In this document: positions 10,986 through 22,222 of the stretch, piece after piece | Layout: each line of letters begins with the position of its first letter | Position numbering within the stretch: position 1 is the first letter of the stretch | NCBI RefSeq assembly: GCF_024166365.1 | Contig: NC_064839.1 | Location: forward strand, 32,872,378-32,936,377 | Length of the DNA: 64,000 nucleotides | Origin: Elephas maximus indicus | Taxonomy: Eukaryota; Chordata; Mammalia; Proboscidea; Elephantidae | Direction of reading: 5' to 3' | Notes under the pieces: model-generated | Told to the model about the DNA's origin: nothing | What the model saw: only the letters and a program-made list of their open reading frames with translations | Database searches by the model: none | Program-made: the position numbers and the translations under genes

Positions 10986-11509
10986 CCATGCCCGACTTCA
11001 CAGTGGCACCCACAGCTTATATATAAAGCATCTTCCTGGCTCACCAATGGAAAATGAATTTCTTTTCTCACTTTCCACATTGTCTATCATCAACCTGGTG
11101 CCAATTTCCATTTAAAAAATGACACCCAAGAAAGACCAAGAACCTAGAAAGGGAAATGAATCTCAGCCCTTACAGGTGGACTGATGCCAGGGCTTCCTAC
11201 AGGGAGGCTGACGCTGTAACGCCTGTCTTTGTGGCTGGGAGGCAAGGTCATGGGCAGAGAATATCTGAATGAGGACTATGGGGCTGGAGCTGAGACTAAC
11301 CACTAGTGGAAAGTAAAGGGCGAAGCAACTGAGGGGCCGGGTTTGCCGCCTGCAGGAGGTGGGAATTGGTGCAAAAGTCAGGACTGTTTTTGCAGCAAGA
11401 TGGGCAGGTGAGAGGAAGTAGATGGAAAGGAGAAGAGGAAAGAACTCCCTTTAACAAGGACAGGATGACATGCTGTTATGATAGCGCCAGACATGGTGGT
11501 GATGGTGGT

Positions 11510-11800
11510 GGGTGTGAGCTACCATCGAGTGGGCCCCCAACTCATGACGACCCCAGGCACAGCAGGATCAGACTGTTGTGATCCACAGGATGGCCACTGG
11601 CTGACGATTTGGAAGCGGATGCCAGGCTCTTCTTCCTGGTCCACCTTAGTCTAGAGACTCCGCTGAAATCTGTTCAGTATCATAGCAACATGCAAGCTTC
11701 TACTGACAGAGGGGTGGTGGCTGGGCTTAGGTGCACGGCCCGGGAATCAGACCTCGGTCTCCTGCAAGAAGGGGGGAATTCTACCACTGAGCCACCACCC
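11510..11800 (-). repeat. Long AfroSINE variant with tRNA-Gly-like head, copy 2
   Basis: Tail 'gtgagctaccatcgagtgggcccccaactcatgacgacc', middle 'tggtccaccttagtctagagactccgctgaaatctgttc', and head (about 11730-11795) 'cccgggaatcagacctcggtctcctgcaagaag' then 'aattctaccactgagccaccac'. It has the same architecture as 4866-5160. Confidence 0.82.
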
Positions 11801-12189
11801 CCGCCCCAGAGGTGCCACCTCTGAAATATGCAAGAGGAAAGGCATGGGTGCAAGTATTAAATGGTTTTCCAGAAAGTACTGTGGCATCTTGGACCCTAAT
11901 CAGGAAGTTATTCCTCCCCCTTTGTGACAGAGCAGGCAGAGTGAGAAGAAAGGGGCAGCTTGCCAAAATGTACAGCACAAAAATGACAGGCCTCAGGAAA
12001 GGCCCCAGACCAAACAGCCTTAATAACAGAACTGAAAAAGACCCTTGGGGTTGAACTTGACCACTGATGGAGCAGGGCAGCAGGTAGAAAGACCTGCCCC
12101 AGTTACAGGGGCCAACGGACCACCGCACTGAATGCCTCCAACGGTTTTCAAGGAAAATCAAGGCTCTGAGTTGTGTTTTAAAGTTTTTG

Positions 12190-12780
12190 TTAGAGTTGCT
12201 CGTTTATTTTTCTTGTAAATTTTTTTTCCTTCCAAAGGCTGAATGGCTTTATTTGTGTTCCTGATTTGAAGGGAATTGGCCCAGTCTTTTGTGTCACCGG
12301 GATCATTAGAACCAGATCCAGGAGGTCCGCTGGGCTCGTCCGCCCAGAGTTTGTGAGCAAAGTCAACCTCTTAGGAAAATCATAGTTTATAACTTTAAGT
12401 GAACAAACACAATATTCTCCAACAAACATTCTGGCAAATGTCCTTTCCTCTAACAAGTATTCATAGCCTCGAATGTAAAAGTCTACAGCCCTTGGAACTA
12501 TTAAAATAAACCTTTCAATATTTCAGGAAATCTCTTTGTCCCCTTAGGAAACACACTTGGACAGAAAATGAACTTCTTGATGACAAGATACAGAATAAAT
12601 ACAGATTTAACTTGAACGTCATGGTACCTGGTATGTAAATATTTATGGCACTTCTTCCCTCTATCTAAATAAATACTAATAGTTAATCCCAAGCTTTGCA
12701 TTCTCAAAAGTGCTTATACCCTCTCTAGGCACCTGCTACTGAAGCTTCAAGCCTTTGGTCTCAACTTGATTTTAATCAAG
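12190..12780. other. Non-repetitive AT-rich intergenic stretch
   Basis: No recognised repeat and no convincing coding frame. The minus-strand frame at 12190-12456 (88 codons) has no recognisable domain. The base composition is even and AT-rich, unlike the surrounding SINE-dense DNA. Confidence 0.35.
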
Positions 12781-12944
12781 CCTGATGTGAAAAGGTTTGG
12801 AGTTTATAATTTTTAATCCTACACAGCTACGAGGAAACACTCCTGGGACCCCTTTTTTAGAAGACAGGATCTTGTGGGGATCCTGGGACAGGTTTAAGCA
12901 AGACAAAAACTGGTTCCAAGCAAAGACTTTGGGGGTCGCCTGGG

Positions 12945-13095
12945 CTGCAATTCCAGCTCTGCCATATACGATCCATGGGACCTTGAGCAAAGCACATAAC
13001 TTCTCTGAGCCTCAGTTTCCTCATTTGTAAAATAGAAACAGTAATAATAGCAACTTCACTAGCTTGTTGTGAGAATTAAATGCAGTCATATATGG
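12945..13095 (+). repeat. MIR SINE
   Basis: 'ggctgcaattccagctctgcc...gaccttgagcaaagcacataacttctctgagcctcagtttcctcatttgtaaaat' is a good core-to-tail MIR match. Confidence 0.75.
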
Positions 13096-13489
13096 GTCTT
13101 GGATGTTGTGAAGTGCCTCCCCCTCCAGGAATGAAAGCCTTACTTCCCTAACTTTGAGGAATGCTGTCACATGTCAGCCCTCTGTTAGAGACTGTCACAG
13201 TTGCAGAAAACTGCCTTGCCCAGGGTAACACCTCCTACCAGGGGCAGCCTGAATCCAAGGACTAATCATCTTAGAGGTGTAAAGGCCTGGCCCCCTTGCC
13301 CCAACTCAGGCAACTCTGGAGGACCATCCCAGCTCTAGAGCTTCCTATGGGGTTGGCTGAGCTCTTCCTTGGGACTATCTCAACTTCTCCTTCTGCCCAA
13401 CCCTGCTTCCCACTGCTTCCTTCCTCAGGTATTGGTCCCAAGACACCCTGACCTCATAAATACCCTGCACTCTAACCTTGGACTCAGAA

Positions 13490-13600
13490 TCCACTTTCCC
13501 AGCAAGAACAATGTGTGACAATATGTAAAGTGTTCAGAAAAGTGTCTCGCACATAGTGGGCATTACTTAAGTGCTTGCTAAACAGAAAGTTGGAAGATTT
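13490..13600 (+). repeat. MIR/L2-like 3' end remnant
   Basis: 'tgtaaagtgttcagaaaagtgtctcgcacatagtgggcattacttaagtgc' resembles the shared 3' region of MIR. Confidence 0.5.
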
Positions 13601-13884
13601 AGTGGTCACAGGATGTTCTCCATGCCTTGGGAGTCATGTGGTATCTGTGTCCAAACGGGTCTTGGAGATAGAAACATTTAGGAAGATCTTAGAAGGGAAT
13701 AGAAAAAACATGGTCAGACTGCAGGCCTCCAGGCCAGAGGGGCTCTAACTTAACCAGGAAGAAGAGAGATGTCAGGATGTTAGGCTGCTCTACCCCTTCC
13801 ACCCTGAAGCTCTCAGACAGAAACTGGAGGGAAGGTGGAAAATGAGTTTTCTTACTTAATTTTTCAAATTCTATTTTAACATGT

Positions 13885-14190
13885 CTTGGAAGAAGTACAG
13901 CCAGAATGTTCCTTAGAAGCAAGGATGGAGAGATTTCATCTTGCATACTTTGGACATGTTATCAGAAGGGACAAGTCCCTGGAGAAGGACATCATGGTTG
14001 ATAAAGTAGACGGTCAGAAAAAAAGAGGAAGACATCCAACAAGATGGATTGACATAGTGGCTGCAACAATGGACTCAAGCATAACAACGATTGTGAGGAT
14101 GGTGCAGAGCCGGTCAGTGTTTCATTCTCTTGTACGTATAGGGTGGCTATGAGTCAGAACTGAAACAACAGCACCTAACTACAACAATTT
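13885..14190 (+). mobile_element. RTE-clade LINE, 3' end with C-terminal ORF remnant
   Basis: The frame at 13886-14152 encodes an RTE C-terminal tail: the 'YFGHVIRRDKSLEKDIM' block, then 'KKRGRHPTRWID' and a 'VRMVQSRSVFHSLV' block. It ends in 'ggtggctatgagtcagaactg' plus CAACA-type repeats, the same 3' terminus as AfroSINEs. It is heavily 5'-truncated, typical of target-primed insertion. Confidence 0.85.
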
Positions 14191-14789
14191 CAATATGAGA
14201 TTTCCAGATGATTTCCACTAGTATAGCTTAACATTGTCCCAGAACAAGAACACCTGGGACAAACAGAAGAGCAAATTTAAACCAGAGCAGAATAGACATT
14301 CTGGAACAGTTCTTAGCCAAAGGTGCCTGGGGTCGGATGTGAGTTTTTCATTTAGAACTTCCAAGTACCCAGCTTTTGAAGGAATAACCTCTCTCCATTG
14401 TAATACAGGGCCCATCCCCAGCCAGGGGATAAAAGGATAGGCATGTAACCCTGACTCTTACCACAGGTCAACTTGGACATGTGCCCATTATTCCCTAACA
14501 AAAAGCAAATGTCAAAGTCATGAGACTACTGCTATGCTAGAAAGGGCTTTAGACCCACTGGAAGCCCACAGGGGGTAAAGATTAATTTTGTCTGGAGCAC
14601 TGACAGTAGACTTCTCAGAGGAGGTGATAGTCAAAGTGGGTCTTGACAGAGGAGTAGAGGTTCTCCAATCACACAAGGAGTAGAGGGGTTTATTTCTAGG
14701 CAGAAGAAACAGTATGTCCATTGACACATAGACACAAATAAGCATGGCATGTTCAAGAAAACTTCAGGTGATTTGGTGTGGCTGGAGCT

Positions 14790-14848
14790 TGGAGTGTGTA
14801 TTAGTTTTCTAAGACTGCTGTAACAAAGTCTCTCAAATTGAGTGACTT
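14790..14848. repeat. MaLR/LTR-end-like fragment
   Basis: 'tgtattagttttctaagactgctgtaacaaagtctc' resembles the end of a common mammalian MaLR-type LTR. Only about 55 bases remain before the RTE sequence begins. Confidence 0.35.
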
Positions 14849-14849
14849 A

Positions 14850-15415
14850 TAATATGCCCATTTCAAAGAAAGATGACCCAACAGAATGCAGACATTATCG
14901 AACGATATCATTAACACCACACACAAGTAAAATTTTGCTGAAGATCATTCAAAAGCAGTTGCAACGGTACATGGACAGGGAATTCCAGAAATTCAAGCTG
15001 GATTCAGAAGAGGACACGAAATGAGGGATATCATTGCTGATGTCAGATGGATCGTGGTTGAAAGCAGAGAATACCAGAAGGATGTTTACCTGTGTTTTGT
15101 TGATTACGCAAAGGCATTTGACTGTGTGGATCATAACAAATTGTGGAAAATATTGAGAAGAATGGGAATTTCAGAATACTTAATCGTACTCATTTGGAAA
15201 CTGTACATAATCAAGAGAGTCGTTCGAACAAAACAAAGGGATACTTCGTGATTTAAAGTCAGGAAAGGTGTGCGTGAGGGTTGTATCCTTTCACCATACC
15301 TATTCAATCTGTATGCTGAACAAGTAATCCAAGAAACTGGACTATATGAAGAAGAATGGGCCATCAGGATTGGAGGAACACTCGTTAACAACCTACATTA
15401 TTGATTTATTTGAGG
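14850..15415 (+). mobile_element. RTE-clade LINE, reverse-transcriptase fragment (broken)
   Basis: Two overlapping frames (14842-15024 and 15021-15251) encode the fingers/palm of an RTE reverse transcriptase, including 'FVDYAKAFDCVDH' (RT motif A) and 'GISEYLI'. A frameshift separates them near 15020, and a stop follows at 15249. The downstream frame reaches 'ILSPYLFNLYAEQ', but the sequence breaks at the position of the catalytic YADD box (around 15393-15402). It is dead and 5'- and 3'-truncated. It could be part of the same ancient element as 13885-14190, rearranged. Confidence 0.82.
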
Positions 15416-15419
15416 GGAA

Positions 15420-16440
15420 ACTAGTTGGAAGGCCCAGAGCAAAATCTGAACATTTGCTAAGAAACCCCACTTGGCCAGAAGATTCCGGGGAAACCTCCCA
15501 AAGGCTGAAGCCCCCTCTGATGAGCAGTGCCTTCAAGGCTCATGGTACCCAAGGTAGCACCATCAATGCCATGGGGACAGGAGAGAAGAAAGAGTCACGG
15601 CTGAGTGCCTCCTTTGTGCAGAGGAGGCACTGGGCACTGCCACACACACCATCTCACTAATGCCCAAGGGGGCAGCCTCCTCCCCTCCAATTCCTAAATG
15701 AGGAAACTGAGGCGCAGAAATGTTGAGAAACTCACCCCAGCCACACAGCTAGCTCAGGTTGTCTACTTCTAAGTATATGGGCTTCCCTAAACCCAGTGGC
15801 TGGGGGCATTTTTTTCCCAAGGGAAATTCACTGGCTTTCTGGAACCACATCATAAAATCAGTTGTCAAAAAGCCAGGCATGTTTTCCCACAGGGGCAATG
15901 TAAGAAATTCAGTGTGGGTTCCTGACCAATGACTGGGCATCCAGTAGTCAAAATATGACTAACACCGTGTCATAAATATAAATGTACGATAACTATAAAT
16001 GTCTTAATAATCAGCTGAAAGGTAAACCCTAAATGGTCATGCAAAATTATGTCACAAGTCCTAGAACTTGGGAATAAATATCGTGTGCGTATTTGTCACA
16101 GGAGAAACTCCGCCGTGTGATAAATAATGCACATTCAGTGTGTAAAAAATATAATTCTCCCATATCATAAACTTGATTTTAAAGTAATAAGTTGCTATAG
16201 AGGATTATAGAATTGCAGAGGATGGAGGGACCTTAAACATTGTTTATTCTAGTCCCCATCCTCACAAGAGCCCTAACGGGGTCTTCCAGCCTCTGCTTGA
16301 GCATTCCCAGGGACCAGGAGCTCTCTACCTGCCTGGCATCCCATTCCACCCTGGGTTACACTTCCCTCTAGCTGTTCCCCAGGCATCCTATGATTGTGCT
16401 GAAAGGGGAGAACACAGTGCTCCAAGCAGGGTCTCCCAAG
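15420..16440. other. Mostly unique intergenic DNA with candidate conserved block
   Basis: 15650-15760 is an inverted MIR-like remnant ('aaatgaggaaactgaggc'). 15950-16210 is AT-rich, non-repetitive and contains an octamer/homeodomain-like 'atgcaaaattatg' and several 'ataaat' motifs. No coding frame is convincing. Confidence 0.4.
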
Positions 16441-16472
16441 CGCTTAACCACTGCGCCACCAGAGCCCGTTCC
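16440..16472 (-). repeat. AfroSINE head fragment, inverted
   Basis: 'gcgcttaaccactgcgccaccagagcccg' is the 5' end of an inverted AfroSINE. The rest is absent, and the next bases run into an RTE 3' end. Confidence 0.7.
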
Positions 16473-16485
16473 TTCCAATACTCGT

Positions 16486-17240
16486 TGTTAGGTGCCATCG
16501 ACTTGGTTCCAACTCATAGCAACCCTATGTACAACAGAACGAAACACCGCCGGGTCCTGCACCATCCTCACCATCTTTGCTAGGTTTGAGCCCATTGTTG
16601 CAGACACTGTGCCAATCCATTTCTTTGAGGGTCTTCCTCTTTTTCGCTGACCCTCTACCTTACCAAGCATGACGTCCTTCCCCGGGGACTGGTCCCTCCT
16701 GATAACATACCCAAAGTACATGAGGTGAAGCCTCGTCACCCTCACTTCTTTTATTATTTTTTTTTTAATTTAGATGAAGGTCTGCAGACAAACTAACTTC
16801 TCATTAAACAGTCCACATACAGTTTTATGACACTGATTAACAACCCTATAGCATGTCAACCTTTTCCCTTCTCGACCTTGGGTTCCCTTTTACCAGCTTT
16901 CCTGTCCCCTTTTGCCTTCTAGTCCTTGCCCCTGGGCTGGTGTGCTCTTTAGTCTCGTTTTCTTTTATGGAGCTGTCCAATCTTTGGTCACCATCTTCAC
17001 CTCTAAGGCGCATCCTGGCTGTACTTCCACGATAGATTTGTTTGTTCCTCTGGAAGTCCATGGTATATTCAATAGTCTTAGGCAACAGTATAATTCAAAG
17101 GCATCAGTTCTTCTTTGGTCTTTCTTATTCATTGTCCAACTTTCGCATGCATATGAGGCAGTTGAAAATACCATGACTTGGGTCAGGGTCACCTCAGTCC
17201 TCAAACTTACATCTTTGCTTTTTAACATTTAAAGAGGTCT
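16486..17240 (-). mobile_element. RTE-clade LINE 3' portion, interrupted by an L1 3' end
   Basis: Minus-strand translation of 17228-16986 gives an RTE stretch including 'RTDAFELYCCLRLLNIPWTS' and 'VEVQPGCALEVKM'. It resumes at 16745 with the 'YFGYVIRRDQSPGKDVMLG' block and runs to the 3' end at 16486, where the tail matches AfroSINE tails. The interruption (16748-16985) is an antisense L1 3' UTR. 'gtcaccctcacttct' and 'gtcaccatcttcacctct' at the two junctions look like its target duplication. Confidence 0.82.
16748..16985 (-). repeat. LINE-1 3' end, type B, inverted, nested in RTE
   Basis: It begins with the inverted A tail (tttattttttttttaattt) followed by 'agatgaaggtctgcagacaaactaacttctcatta'. 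This is the reverse complement, with substitutions, of the 3' terminus at 42770-43005. It is short (about 240 bases), so strongly 5'-truncated. Confidence 0.75.
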
Positions 17241-17261
17241 TGTACTACTCCACTGTTCTTG

Positions 17262-17555
17262 TTGTTAGGTGCCGTCGAGTCACTTCTGACTCATAGCAAC
17301 CCTATCCACAACAGAACGCAAAACTGCCCGGTCCAGCGCCATCCTTATAATAGTTGCTATGCTTGAGCTCATTGTTGCAGCCACTGTGTCAATCCACCTC
17401 GTTGAGGGTCTTCCTCTTTTCTGCTGACCCTGTACTCTGCCAAGCATGATGTCCTTTTCCAGGGACTGATCCCTCCTGACAACATGTCCAAAGTATGTAA
17501 GACACAGGCTCGCCATCCTTGCTTCTAAGGAGCATTCTGGTTGTACTCCAGTAGT
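17262..17555 (-). mobile_element. RTE-clade LINE 3' end, second inverted copy
   Basis: The minus-strand frame 17516-17280 encodes the C-terminal 'YFGHVVRRDQSLEKDIMLG', 'RGRPSTRWIDTVAATM' and 'RSVVDRVAMS' blocks without a stop. It lies just upstream (minus sense) of the other inverted RTE piece, so two RTE 3' ends stand head to tail. Its 3' tail 'ttgttaggtgccgtcgagtca' is shared with AfroSINEs. Confidence 0.85.
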
Positions 17556-17559
17556 AAAC

Positions 17560-17728
17560 CAAAACCAAACCCGTTGCCTTTAATTCTGACTCATAACGAC
17601 CGCATAGGACAGAGTAGAACTGCCCCATAGAGTATCCCAGGCTGTAAATCTTCATGGAAGCAGACTGCCACATCTTTCTCCTGAGGAGCAGCTGGTGAGT
17701 TCAAAACACCGACCCCGCCTGGGACCCA
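17560..17728 (-). repeat. AfroSINE, inverted, head-truncated
   Basis: 'aaaccaaacccgttgcctttaattctgactcataacgacc' to 'ggtgagttcaaaacaccgac'. The distal part of the head is missing. Confidence 0.88.
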
Positions 17729-17865
17729 CGGCTCTCCTGGGGTTTCTGACCAACTCTAATCATAGATTAAATATGTAACCCACCATCATTCCACTCTCCT
17801 TCTCAAAGGACGCCTTTTGAGGAAATGGGCCCAAGTCTCCTAATAATGCCTAAGAAACCCTTTAA

Positions 17866-18055
17866 GAAACCCTGGTGGCGAAGTGGTTAAGTGCTACGGC
17901 TGCTAACCAAAGGGTCGGCAGTTCGAATCCACCAGGCGCTCGTCAGAAACTCTGTGGGGCAGTTCTACCCTGTCCTATATGGTCGCTATGAGTCGGAATC
18001 GACTCCAAGGCACTGGGTTTGGTTTTTTGTTTTTTGATTTTTTTTTTTTTTTTTA
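17866..18055 (+). repeat. AfroSINE, full-length short subfamily, young-looking
   Basis: Starts 'gaaaccctggtggcgaagtgg', contains the tRNA-Asn-like anticodon arm (ctacggctgctaaccaaa) and a B box 'agttcgaatcc'. It proceeds to 'ctatatggtcgctatgagtcggaatcgac' and a long T-rich tail (18021-18055). It is one of the least diverged copies here. Confidence 0.93.
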
Positions 18056-18140
18056 AGCAACTGAATCCTGGCTTTGCTCTGCATTCTTCTGGGAAAAGTC
18101 GTTCTGAGTCCTGGAGATATTCGTCGGTTCTCAGCACTGG

Positions 18141-18152
18141 CCACTAGATGGC
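18141..18152 (+). promoter_or_regulatory. CTCF-like core motif (CCACTAGATGGC)
   Basis: A perfect match to the frequent CTCF core form CCASYAGRKGGC, in otherwise non-repetitive DNA 5.5 kb upstream of CDH5 exon 1. Occupancy is unknown. Confidence 0.45.
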
Positions 18153-18159
18153 GACTTCA

Positions 18160-19890
18160 CACATCATTGACTTTCCAAAGAGGAGCTTGGGGAACTCACA
18201 AGTGGTTCATTCAGGAGGCCAGGCACCCCTCACTCCCTCACTCCAGCCAAGGACCACCACATCTTTCCTGTGAGTGACTCCAGCCCCATCTGAGAGACAG
18301 AAGGAAACTTTCCCACAAACAGGCCTGAGAGAGCCGTTCTCAGAGATGGTACCTCAGTCCAAGTCAGGGGAACCCCAGGTGGCAGCCAGGTTCTCAGACA
18401 CGGAATCCGAAAGGAGGTTCAAGAACAACCCCTCTGAAGGGTCCTTGACAGATGAAAGAGGCTCCAGGAACCCCCAGCTGCTCCCTCTCATCTGAGCTGG
18501 CTGCCCTCAGAGAGGCAATTCCCGCAGGGTTTCCTCAGCACTGCTCTGCTCTTGCCAGTCCCCTCGCCTTTGCTCACACGGGTACCCCCTCCTGGGGCTC
18601 CCTCTTTCCTTCCAATTCTCCCCTTTTATATTGTTGCCTTTGGCCTCGGCTGGGCTTAATGGCATAGGTACAGGCCAGAGGAGGAGGCAGGCTTCAGAGT
18701 CTCCAAAGTTCTTGGAGATCCATTTCTCATGTGGCCCTCTCAGACAGGGTGTGGACAGTCACCACCATTTCACAGATAAGAAAGCCAAGGCAAGAAACAC
18801 TGATTAGCAGGCAGTAGCAGAGCTTGTGATCACTGCCCTCACCTCTGTGCCCTCTGGCCTAGAGAAGCAGCTTGTCAGGACTGTGTGTAAAGGAAGAGTT
18901 AACGGGATCTGACATGGCCCTACGAGAAGGGAGCTTTAGCACAGGGACTGGGGAGGGTTTATTTTGTTGGGTCAGAACCTCTTGCTTTCCTCTTGATTCT
19001 CAGCAGCAGGCTGGGCAGGTGAGCCTGGAGAACTCTCAAGGCCTCCACAAGCCTGAGTGATGGGTTCCCGCCAATATGCCTTGGTTTCTCCCTGGGCAGG
19101 ATCCTTCCAATGACCAGCTCAGATTCCCCCTCCCCTAGCTGGACTTTGTGCATAAAACCTACCTCAGGACAAGGGGGCAGTGTGTGCTGAGGGGCCTGGA
19201 AAAAGCTTGTCTTTGAGACAGAGAAGACAAGGAGCTATGGCTCCGGGACCCAGGCAGGCAGGGGTAGACGTCCTGGGCTCACCTGGTTCTGGTCCTGCTA
19301 CTGCGCCGCCAAGCTCACAGCTAGTGCTGGAGCTGGTGTGTTTGCCCCATCAAGAGACAGGACAGGGTGGCCCCTGACCCACCTTCCTGCCCCGCAGATG
19401 GCCAAGGCTCCCACCCATTGTTCCCTGGGACACTTTGACAGGATGCAAGGAATGTGGGGACTGGAGACAGGAAGTCCTGGCTTCCGCAGGGCCAGGCTCC
19501 TACCAGACTCAGGCCTGCCCTCCAGACAGGGAGTTGGGGAACTTGGTCCCATCCTGCCCTGCTGGGCTTGCTGGGCAGCCCCAAGCCAGGCTTTGCCCCC
19601 TCTGCATCCCTGAGGGAGTGCTGGTCACTGAGTGAAATGGGACAGAGATCCCAGACAAAGGAGGAGAAAGGTGCTGCCCCGGGGCCTGGCCCTCCCTTGG
19701 CCCTGGTTGCACTCCCCAGGCCCCTCCTATACTCGGGAATACCACACACACACAGTCACATCATGGGTTGCCTTACATACTCCGTGTATGTCCTTACACA
19801 CACACGTAGCCACACAGCTGCCCCACAAGCACACGCCATGCCCATGCTCACACCCTTGCCTGTGCCCCACTGTCAACATCTCTGTGGCAT
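18160..19890. other. GC-moderate intergenic DNA upstream of CDH5
   Basis: No gene recognised. An inverted MIR-like piece lies near 18755-18850 and a CA/CACA-rich tract at 19745-19860. Open frames on both strands (for example 19454-19954 and 19321-19749) overlap each other, are proline/glycine-rich and look like GC-rich shadow frames. Confidence 0.4.
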
Positions 19891-19892
19891 CA

Positions 19893-20080
19893 TTGTCATG
19901 ACTAACATGTATTGGGCACTTACTGTGTACTGGAGTCAGTTCTATATACTTTAGGTTCATCTTCTCAATCACTCCTTCCAGCATTCCCATGAGGAAGGCA
20001 TTGCAATCACTCCCATTTTACAGAAGGAGAAACTAAGGCACCACGGGCCATGTGGCATGTCCAGGCTCAGCCGGGCTGTA
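19893..20080 (-). repeat. MIR SINE, inverted
   Basis: 'attgggcacttactgtgtactgg...cactcccattttacagaaggagaaactaaggcac' is the order of an inverted MIR. Confidence 0.7.
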
Positions 20081-20469
20081 ATTGGCAGAGGCCGGATGTG
20101 CCCCAGCACATAACCCTCATATCTCCCCCACCCCCAGACCTCCCCAGCCCCCCACTACTCAGTACTCAGCACCATTGCCCCAGCAGCCTTCCCAGGATGT
20201 TGCAAAAGGAAAGTGAGAAACATCTGGGAAAGTGCTCAGCCGCCTCTCTCTCTCCCTCCCAGGGCCCCCACATAAGGCATTGTTCTCACTGTCGGCAATT
20301 CAGTCTCTGCTCAACCTTGGTCCTTCCTGGCCAAGGAGAGGCTGCCCTTAACTCCTCAGCCCACCACCTCCCTGACCACATCCTCGGTCACGGTGGCCTA
20401 TGGTTCCCCATCCTGACCACAGCCCACCCAATAATGCTGTGACCGTCATTTTCTTCGTTGCCTTGATGA

Positions 20470-20620
20470 TACTCCAGACAGCCCTGCACAGTATGAACTG
20501 ATAACCCATTTCACGGCTGAGAAAAGAGGCTCAGAGAGGTTAAGTCAGCTCCCCCAGGACGCACAGCCAGTGATGGACCATGGTGGGACTTGAACCTGGG
20601 TCTGCCAATCCCCAAGCCTG
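20470..20620 (-). repeat. MIR SINE, inverted
   Basis: 'acccatttcacggctgagaaaagaggctcagagaggttaag...cacagccagtgatgg...gacttgaacctgggtctg' matches well from core to tRNA-like head. Confidence 0.8.
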
Positions 20621-20702
20621 TCCCTCTCCAAGCAGGGCATCACAGGGCCCCCTCCCCGATCAGCTTTTGTCCTGGCACAGACTGGGTGGGCACCTGTCCT
20701 TG

Positions 20703-20733
20703 CACACACACACGTACACACACACACACACAG
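20703..20733. repeat. (CA)n microsatellite
   Basis: About 15 CA units with one GT interruption. Confidence 0.9.
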
Positions 20734-21337
20734 CCCACATTGTTGCTTCCTTCTCCGGTTGCTAATCGGGTCTCGCAGACCATCCCGTTTCCTGCCTGCT
20801 GCTGGCTGCCTCCTTTGCTCCTGATGGCACTTCCTGATCACATGCCCTCCTGTTACCGCCTTGGCCTCGAGAGGGGTTGGGCCAGGGGCTGGACAGTGCC
20901 AGAAATTGGGCCTGGGATCTTCGGTGGGCCTTGAGGGGTACTAGCTTCCCCTCTTGTGGCCTGGACCCCCACCCCCAGGGCCTGAAGGCATGAACCTGCC
21001 TGGCCCTGTCCTAGTTTACAGCCAACAGGAATGAAGGGCAAGTTTTCAGGGCAGAGTCACTTCCCCACGGACTGGGAGTACAAAGGGAATTGACAGATGG
21101 TGCCAGACAGGGACTGTCTCCCTCTGCCACCAGCACTGAGTCTGAGACCCAGCAGGAAGTGATGCTCAGGCTGGGCAGGTCCCTGGGGCACGTAGTCAAT
21201 GAGGACAGATACTCAGCACAGTCGGGGTGAGGGGAGCTGGCTGGGCACCTAGGACCTTGGGTAAAGAAGAACAGGGCACTGGCCTGTTCTGGTTCCCCTG
21301 CAGCCACCCAGGCTCCAGGCAGGAAATTACCTATTAC

Positions 21338-21493
21338 CGTTATCCATTGCCATAGAGTCGATTCCGACTCATAGCGACCCTATAGGACAGAGGAGAACTG
21401 CCCCATAGAGCTTCCAAGGAGCACCTGGTGGATTCGAACTGCTTACCTTTTGGTTAGCAGCCAGAGCACTTAACCACTAAGCCACCAGTGTTT
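21338..21493 (-). repeat. AfroSINE, inverted, with target duplication
   Basis: 'tatccattgccatagagtcgattccgactcatagcgacc' to 'cacttaaccactaagccacca'. The flanks share CCAGGCAGGAAA (21315-21326 and about 21496-21507), a clean target-site duplication, so it is a relatively recent insertion. Confidence 0.94.
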
Positions 21494-22199
21494 GCCCAGG
21501 CAGGAAAAGGCAGGGTTAATCCTGTGGAGGAGGAAACGCTGAGCTGTTGTTTGTTTATTCTGCCAACGATGATGGAATGAATGATGGAATGTGCTGGATC
21601 CACTCGAGTCCCACCTCGAGGACTGTTCTCCTTCCAGCAGGTCTCCCTTTTCTCTCCAGCATCATCTGTCTTCCCATGGCTGGATGTGCTCTGAACACAC
21701 AAACATGCTGCCTTGGCCATCAGCTTAAAGACAAAAAAACCCTCCCATTTCTCCGCTCCCGTTCACTACAAGGCTTGGGAAGGAGCTGTCACCTCTACTG
21801 CCACACGCCCCTCACGAATTCCCTCCCCAGGCTCCCTTACTTGCTCCTCTCCATTCAGCTGCTCTGGTCAAAGTCATGGATGGCCTCTTCCAAAGCCACT
21901 GGTCAAGGCTTGGCCCTCCCTGGGCCCAAGCAGACCACATTCTCTCTTCTTGCTTGGCCCCTATGGCCCTGCCCTCTCCTGCTTTCCCCCCTTCCTCGCT
22001 GGACCCTCCTCTTCTAACAGATCTGCTGTCTGAGGCCTGGGGGCCTCTCTCCCTGTCAGCTTGTCCACTCCCGTGGCCCCAGGAGCCAGCTGTTAGTTCA
22101 TGGCTTCCAGAAGTCATGTCCAGGCTGTGCCATGGCCAACTCGATGTTTCCACTTGGGTTCTAATTGGCATCTCAACCCTAGCCTGCCCAAACAGAGAA

Positions 22200-22222
22200 A
22201 TCCTTATCCTCCACCAAATAAA
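22200..22222. repeat. (AT)n microsatellite
   Basis: About ten AT units. Confidence 0.9.

Noticed and set aside
14842-15251. The reverse-transcriptase-like frames as an active or domesticated gene.
   Set aside because: There is a frameshift near 15020, a stop at 15249, loss of the YADD region and no endonuclease domain. It is an RTE LINE fossil.
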